From the NCBI GenBank assembly GCA_002310175.1, contig DBYG01000032.1, forward strand, positions 1 to 30,996: a stretch of DNA of 30,996 nt, written 5' to 3'. Origin of the DNA: Bacteroidales bacterium UBA1192 (GTDB lineage: Bacteria > Bacteroidota > Bacteroidia > Bacteroidales > Bacteroidaceae). Shown piece after piece: positions 26,801 through 30,996 of the stretch. Positions within the stretch are counted from its first letter, which is position 1, and each line of letters opens with the position of its first letter. The translations under genes were made by a program, and so were the position numbers. A model generated the notes under the pieces. It had not been told where the DNA came from and searched no databases. It worked only from the letters and a program-made list of their open reading frames with translations.

Positions 26801-28523
26801 TGAGTATGCAGGTGCCATAGGTGCTCCGTTTGCACTGACGGTCATAGGCGGTCTGGCCTTCTCGGCTATACTTACACTGCTTCTCATACCTACCCTCTAC
26901 ATATCGTTCGAGAACATGAGGGCATGGTACAAGAGTCTTGGCCGCTATACCCATATACTGCATGCAGTACTGTTTGGAGTAGGACTTATGGTGATATTCA
27001 CCACTGTAAGCGGAATATTCAAGATACTTCTGTACATAATTGTCCTGTGTCTTGCCGTCCCCGGAGTGACATATTTCATAAAGAGCTCTGTCAGGATTGC
27101 CCGCAAGGATATTGTCAAGCCCGATGAGCCGATTGTGATAGAGGTGCGTAACCTGGTCAAGGTATATGACTGGTACAGCCTGTTCCTGCGTCAGTGGCGT
27201 AGCGGGCTGAACATTCGCCGCAGATTAGGACTGGCTCGCTCTTTCCATCATCCGAAGGATTTTGTGAGCATAATCTGGCAGGTGGTGGTGTTTGCATATA
27301 CCGGTTATTTGGCAGGGTGGTATTTTGAAAAGCAGGGATGGATACTGCTTATGACAATAATTACACTTGCTGGTGTAAACAATATCATAAAGGCAATACT
27401 TGAATATGTTTCTTATAAATCCTCTCGAGGAGCAAAAATTTCGCTGAAACTGAAAAAAATCCTATACTGGGCATTACCGGTATGTGCGATGTTGTTCCTG
27501 AGCCGACGCATTGAGAGTAATGGATTCATGGTATTCATCGCTGTTGTTTGGCTATTGGGTCTCTGCATACGTAAGACATCGGATTACCTTTATGACAACA
27601 ACATAAATGTGGAACGTCTTGGCGATGAGACCGCCGGTGTAAAACGTGCCTGGTATGTGTTTGTGAAGAGCATCCCCATCATTGGCAAACGCAAGAAACC
27701 GTTCAAGGCCCTGCGTGGAGTCTCGTTCGAAATACACAGCGGCATGTTCGGCCTCTTGGGTCCCAACGGAGCGGGAAAATCTACATTCATGCGCATTGTC
27801 ACCGGAATACTGCGCCAGAGTTACGGAACGGTGTTCATCAACGGTATGGATACTCTCAAATACAGGGAGGAGTTGCAGAGCCTTATAGGTTTTCTGCCTC
27901 AGGAATTCGGTATGTATGAGGCGATGAGCGCCTGGGATTTCCTCAATTATCAGGCTATTCTCAAAGGTATTACCGATGAGAAAGTGCGTAATGAGAGGCT
28001 GGAGTATGTGCTCACTGCTGTACATATGTATGAGCAGAGAAACTCAGAGATAGGATCTTTCTCGGGTGGAATGAAGCAGCGCATAGGAATAGCGCTGATA
28101 CTGCTTAATCTGCCACGTATCCTTGTGGTGGATGAACCTACCGCCGGTCTTGACCCAAGGGAGCGGATAAGGTTCAGGAACCTGCTGGTTGAACTGAGCC
28201 GTGACCGTATCGTGATATTCTCTACCCATATTATTGAGGATATTGCCAGTTCATGCAATCAGGTCGTGGTTATTGAAAAGGGTTCGCTGAAATACTTTGG
28301 TCTGCCATCGGAAATGGTCAATCTGGCCAAAGACAAGGTATGGCTGTTTGACATAGAAGCATCACGTTTGGGTGAACTTGACGAGAAGCTGATAGCCAAT
28401 CACATTCAAGACGGTGATTTGATCAAAGTGCGATACATATCGCCTACATGTCCGTTCCCTGGTGCAGAACCTGCTGAGCCCAATCTTGAAGATGCATACC
28501 TGTGCTTATTAAAGAACCTTTAA
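23823..28523 (+). CDS. RND efflux pump fused to an ABC ATPase through six extra membrane segments
   Basis: Residues 1-1040 are a complete RND pump (TM4 GMLLDSSIVVLENI with Asp397; TM10 GVVVNNGIILID with Asn940-941). Two further membrane helices (about 1045-1064 and 1067-1086) lead to a first ABC strand, VIEVRNLVKVY (1105-1115). Four more helices (about 1147-1167, 1172-1191, 1212-1228, 1233-1250) follow, then a full ABC domain: Walker A GPNGAGKS (Lys1319), signature FSGGMKQRIG (Ser1414), Walker B VVDEPTAGLDP (Asp1437-Glu1438) and switch His1469. Both added helix groups are even in number, so the ATPase stays cytoplasmic. The reading frame is continuous with no internal stop. It is followed 12 bases later by a small ABC-2-like permease. 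Transport function is inferred; the coupling of proton and ATP energy is not shown. Confidence 0.9.
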   Translation: MKSFIDRRVTICMLLVALTLLGYFSYKQLPVELLPNTELPQLYVNASSQSDLTPASMEQQVVIPLEGAISAVGGVENMESTVSGRQGSIRVDFKRGTNLKMTTVKLQEKISSIRSDFPSGVSVNVQQANINGISNQFMSLQVRGSGGVDRLRAIVDKDVVPRLESIDGIAGVTVYGGRVKSIEIRSNPEAMQALNISNSQISQALSQYNQERTFLGYISEPDRKYYVQLDASYDDVSQVENLVVANGPIYLKNVATVFFDYKEETTISRVNGMDAISVSLVNGAGENLLNLSKRTLKRIDEVNREVANQDLELVLQSNSADQISNNISQIVRLALIGGILAILVLWFFLRNLSLVFFIALSIPVSIFSAFNIFYAANISINTLTLLGMALAIGMLLDSSIVVLENIYRLASTGMPPRLAALQGVKEVRKALVASTLTTITVFLPFVFSDEPMIKLLGRNIGFSIISTLIFSLLVAVTFIPMATAAMMEHGGGGSSVFFKKMSIHDRPLQMYSTLLKTSLRKPGPTVGTAVVVLVIAFILALSRNTGQNRQVDSDRINVNITMPSGSVLDDTDEATATLEARLDSFPQKKDVISRIQEDQASITVTLQEGYNKKGGISISNLVEELSDALTLDDDDIDVRVTPGYARGQQSASGLSSLTRFMSVLGVGDNTERIVVKGSDIETMRIVSNNLRYYLEQLEFVRDIRVDNPGGRREVQLTFDPVSLASYNISNQAITSALGSLNRSTSSGTSFKVGVDEYDIVIMDDLTEEEEEAGRWEKTLDDLRRVIVTDANGGTHELQQLANIRLSRGPSEVRRVNRDRRVNVTYAISQSEDLPKDVLEGYHEQIDDIIANYNLPSGLALEVQRGDDSTNEFKFLILAAIILIFMILASSFESLTTPLVLLFSIPLAAIGSLLALLLSGNSLLNANTLTGFLILLGVVVNNGIILIDYSSTLRRRGYGRMRAIMTSGYSRLRPIFITTITTIVTLIPMAMGDNEYAGAIGAPFALTVIGGLAFSAILTLLLIPTLYISFENMRAWYKSLGRYTHILHAVLFGVGLMVIFTTVSGIFKILLYIIVLCLAVPGVTYFIKSSVRIARKDIVKPDEPIVIEVRNLVKVYDWYSLFLRQWRSGLNIRRRLGLARSFHHPKDFVSIIWQVVVFAYTGYLAGWYFEKQGWILLMTIITLAGVNNIIKAILEYVSYKSSRGAKISLKLKKILYWALPVCAMLFLSRRIESNGFMVFIAVVWLLGLCIRKTSDYLYDNNINVERLGDETAGVKRAWYVFVKSIPIIGKRKKPFKALRGVSFEIHSGMFGLLGPNGAGKSTFMRIVTGILRQSYGTVFINGMDTLKYREELQSLIGFLPQEFGMYEAMSAWDFLNYQAILKGITDEKVRNERLEYVLTAVHMYEQRNSEIGSFSGGMKQRIGIALILLNLPRILVVDEPTAGLDPRERIRFRNLLVELSRDRIVIFSTHIIEDIASSCNQVVVIEKGSLKYFGLPSEMVNLAKDKVWLFDIEASRLGELDEKLIANHIQDGDLIKVRYISPTCPFPGAEPAEPNLEDAYLCLLKNL

Positions 28524-28535
28524 AGAATTTGACCG

Positions 28536-29252
28536 ATGTCAGTATTACAGACAGTGAAATCTTTCGCAAAGTTGTGCGGTTACAATATGAGGATTATTTT
28601 CTCCGGCAAGTTCATCTGGTTCCTGCTGGTTGGTCTGGCACTTTTCTTTTTCCTTATGTTTACCGCTGCATCCAGAGGCACTACCTTGAGTCATGGCATG
28701 GTCTATAACCAGCTCATAATACCAGGACTTCTGCTGGTTTTCTACCCTGCATGTTTCGGTATCCAGAATGATGCTGACCACCGTATCTTGGAACTGTTGT
28801 TCGGTATTCCAAACTATATGTATAAGGTTTGGCTGTTCAGGCTGATTATGATTTACGTTGAGGTTTATCTGATACTTGTGGCATATGCCTTTTTGGCCAG
28901 AATTCTTCTGTATCCTGTAGCGCCGTTCTCAATGGCTGCCAAGCTAATGATTCCGGTCATGCTATTCGGTAATCTAGCGTTCTTGTATTCCACGCTTATC
29001 CGTAACGGAAACGCTGCAGCTGTGCTTTCTGTGCTTACGGTGATACTGGCATTGGTGCTGGGGAATATTCAACTTGTTGAGAACAAGGTATGGGATGTAA
29101 CTATAAATCCGTATGAGGAGCCTGAAAACATAAACGCTGCTATCTGGAGCGTGATTCTGCTAAAGAACCGCATCATGATGGTTGTTGCAGGAATCATTTT
29201 CCTTATGTCCGGTCTGTTGGGATTGCAGAACCGCGGTAAGTTCCTTGGATAA
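28536..29252 (+). CDS. ABC-2-like small membrane permease
   Basis: A 238-residue inner-membrane protein with about six hydrophobic segments (near 26-44, 58-76, 102-124, 133-152, 160-178 and 213-230). The N-terminal cytoplasmic stretch and the DADHRILELLFGIPNYMYKVWLFRL loop match the usual ABC-2 permease layout, in which this region contacts the ATPase. It has no ATPase of its own and follows the RND-ABC fusion gene by 12 bases, so the fused ATPase domain is its likely partner. It is smaller than the permease encoded at the start of the locus and has no large external domain. It is the last gene before the intrinsic terminator. Confidence 0.75.
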   Translation: MSVLQTVKSFAKLCGYNMRIIFSGKFIWFLLVGLALFFFLMFTAASRGTTLSHGMVYNQLIIPGLLLVFYPACFGIQNDADHRILELLFGIPNYMYKVWLFRLIMIYVEVYLILVAYAFLARILLYPVAPFSMAAKLMIPVMLFGNLAFLYSTLIRNGNAAAVLSVLTVILALVLGNIQLVENKVWDVTINPYEEPENINAAIWSVILLKNRIMMVVAGIIFLMSGLLGLQNRGKFLG

Positions 29253-29275
29253 TAAATCTTTAAATATTAACTTTG

Positions 29276-29314
29276 GCATATCGGTCGCGATGAGTGCGGC
29301 TGGTATGCTTTTTT
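29276..29314 (+). terminator. Rho-independent terminator at the end of the efflux locus
   Basis: The arms 29276-29288 and 29296-29308 pair at all 13 positions, allowing three G-U pairs, around the 7-base loop GATGAGT. Six T residues (29309-29314) follow directly. It begins 23 bases after the small permease stop and lies before pepD, so it should end the long transcript and separate pepD from it. Confidence 0.85.
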
Positions 29315-29342
29315 GTATATAACCAATTAAACAATTGAGAAT

Positions 29343-30824
29343 ATGACTATCAAGGATTTGCAGCCCAAGATTGTTTGGGACAACTTTTACGGTATAACAC
29401 GACAGCCGCGTCCATCCAAGCATGAGGAGAAGATTCGTGCATGGTTGCTGGACTGGGCTAAACAGCGTGGAATTGAGGCTTTTGCCGATGAGACCGGCAA
29501 TGTGATAATGCGCAAGGCGGCCACTCCGGGGATGGAGAACCTGAAGGGCGTAATCATGCAGGGCCATATGGATATGGTTCCACAGAAGAATGCTGATGTC
29601 AAGCATGATTTTGAGAATGACCCCATTGAGACCTGGGTGGACGGTGAATGGCTAAAGGCTAAAGGTACCACCCTGGGTGCCGATAACGGTCTGGGCGTAG
29701 CTCTGGCTCTTTCTGTGCTGGAGTCAAATGATATCAAGCATGGTCCGCTGGAACTGCTTGTGACATACGATGAGGAGACCGGTATGACCGGTGCACAGGC
29801 TCTCAAACCGGGTGTACTCAAGGGTGAGATACTGCTCAATCTTGACTCCGAGACAGAGGGTGAGCTCTACGTGGGCTGTGCCGGTGGCCTTGACGCATCA
29901 GTCAAGGGTACATACGAGCGTAAGCCGGAGCCTAAGGGCTGGCTCTGCTACAGCCTGGCTGTAAAGGGATTCCAGGGCGGCCATTCAGGTATGGACATCA
30001 TACTGTGTCGTGCCAATGCAAACAAGATGGGTGCCCGCGTACTCTACGCTCTACTGACCAGGGCCGATGTCAAGCTCATCGATATGGAGGGCGGTACACT
30101 GCGCAATGCCATCCCGCGTGAGTGCTTTGCAACAGTTTATGTAGCTCCCGATAAGGAGGAGGTGGCAAAGAAGGTGGTAGCGGATGTGTTTTCAGAAATC
30201 AAGGCAGAGTATGCCGCAACCGATCCGGATTGCAACTACGTTTTTGAGCCCTATAAGTGTGCCGAAGGTGAGAGCTGTGATTCCGATGAGTGCTTCTATG
30301 TGGAGGAGGGTACTGCCCTGCGTTATATCCAGGCTATCCTGGCTTGCCCCGATGGCGTGGAGCGCATGAGTGACCAGATGCCGGGCTTGGTTGAGACATC
30401 AAACAATATGGCTATGGTCAAGATATATAAGGGTGAGTTCTTTATCGGCAACCTGTTGCGCAGCTCTGTTGACTCAGCCAAGGAACTGTTGGCCCTGCGC
30501 GTCCGCAGCGTAGCTGAACTGGCCGGTTGCAGGATTGAGCTGACCGGAGGCTATTCAGGCTGGGCTCCAAACGCCGCGTCGCCCATACTGCACGTTATGA
30601 AGGCTGAGTACCAGAAGATGTTCGGCTGCGAGCCCAAGGTAATGGCTATCCATGCAGGCCTGGAGTGCGGTATCCTGAGCGGTGCCTATCCCAACTGGGA
30701 TATGGTATCCTTCGGTCCCACACTGATGAGCCCCCATTCACCTGATGAGCGCTGTTACATCCCGTCAGTCCAGAAAGTCTGGGACTACCTTAAAGCAGTT
30801 CTTGCCGCCATCCCTGACAAATGA
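29343..30824 (+). CDS. pepD: M20 family cytosolic dipeptidase (aminoacyl-histidine dipeptidase)
   Basis: Zinc dipeptidase of the PepD type that cleaves Xaa-His and other dipeptides in the cytoplasm. The metal ligands lie in QGHMDMVPQKN (His, Asp), TLGADNGLGVAL (bridging Asp), DEETGMTGA (catalytic Glu and metal Glu), LNLDSE and HAGLECG; the dimerisation domain has GGHSGMDI. The length of 493 residues is usual for PepD. No signal peptide is present. It is separated from the efflux genes by 90 bases that include the terminator, so it is an independent unit whose promoter is not obvious. It could use dipeptides released by DPP IV, but no regulatory link is visible. Confidence 0.93.
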   Translation: MTIKDLQPKIVWDNFYGITRQPRPSKHEEKIRAWLLDWAKQRGIEAFADETGNVIMRKAATPGMENLKGVIMQGHMDMVPQKNADVKHDFENDPIETWVDGEWLKAKGTTLGADNGLGVALALSVLESNDIKHGPLELLVTYDEETGMTGAQALKPGVLKGEILLNLDSETEGELYVGCAGGLDASVKGTYERKPEPKGWLCYSLAVKGFQGGHSGMDIILCRANANKMGARVLYALLTRADVKLIDMEGGTLRNAIPRECFATVYVAPDKEEVAKKVVADVFSEIKAEYAATDPDCNYVFEPYKCAEGESCDSDECFYVEEGTALRYIQAILACPDGVERMSDQMPGLVETSNNMAMVKIYKGEFFIGNLLRSSVDSAKELLALRVRSVAELAGCRIELTGGYSGWAPNAASPILHVMKAEYQKMFGCEPKVMAIHAGLECGILSGAYPNWDMVSFGPTLMSPHSPDERCYIPSVQKVWDYLKAVLAAIPDK

Positions 30825-30996
30825 TAAGAAAAGGGTATGACCTGGGGCGTTAGGTTAGCTTCTTTTTGCCCCGGATTTCACCCTGCGGTAACTTTTGTAA
30901 ATATTTTTCTTGCTAACCGGTGGCTCTCGGCTGGAGCCATAGCCTTTTATCCTGGGCCATCACTCCAGTAGGGAAAAATTTACGCCCTAACTTCTA
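30825..30996. other. Non-coding tail with short hairpins
   Basis: No reading frame or RNA gene was recognised here. A 7-bp stem with 19-base loop (30842-30848 with 30868-30874, GGGGC/GCCCC core) follows pepD but lacks a T-run. A second hairpin, TGGCTC/GAGCCA, lies at 30921-30939. The window ends before its function can be judged. Confidence 0.4.

Noticed and set aside
26880..27120. Possible sequencing error that joined separate RND and ABC genes
   Set aside because: The frame runs on for over 1,500 bases past the RND part with coherent membrane helices and intact ABC motifs, and no stop, second start or spacer is seen at the junction.
30842..30874. Intrinsic terminator of pepD
   Set aside because: The GGGGC/GCCCC stem has a long loop and no following T-run.

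Overview
The window reads as chromosomal DNA of a member of the Bacteroidota, most likely order Bacteroidales. The main reasons are a fused lpxC-fabZ gene, a long-form pyrF, a DPP IV-type secreted peptidase, Bacteroides-style -7 elements (TAnnTTTG) and TolC/adaptor/RND gene sets with many AT-ending codons. No rRNA, tRNA, CRISPR array or intact transposase gene was seen.

Left part (about 140-10,800, all on the minus strand) is housekeeping. Read in the direction of transcription, one group is a D-2-hydroxyacid dehydrogenase, prfA and pyrF. The next is lpxD, lpxC/fabZ, lpxA, a PRiA4_ORF3-like acidic protein, miaA, a YciO/TsaC-family gene and a DPP IV-like peptidase. Gaps are tiny or the genes overlap, so these look like operons that combine lipid A synthesis, the first committed steps of outer-membrane construction and tRNA modification.

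The divergent intergenic region (10,795-11,149) holds a 157-bp, almost fully palindromic element with 15-bp perfect terminal inverted repeats flanked by a TTA direct repeat, which looks like a MITE. A good promoter follows it and drives a lipoprotein GH9 glycoside hydrolase gene (11,150-13,783).

Right part (13,845-29,252, plus strand) is the most interesting. It is a tightly packed seven-gene export locus: ABC ATPase; a 1128-residue permease with a very large extracytoplasmic part (pseudo-M1-peptidase-like region plus golvesin-like C-terminal domain); TolC; lipoprotein adaptor; RND pump; a 1566-residue protein in which a second RND pump is fused, through six extra membrane segments, to a complete ABC ATPase; and a small ABC-2-like permease. 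A strong intrinsic terminator (29,276-29,314) closes it. The layout suggests that proton-driven RND transport and ATP-driven ABC transport are physically and genetically coupled around one TolC/adaptor set. An M20 dipeptidase gene (pepD) follows as an independent unit, and the last 170 bases carry no recognisable gene.
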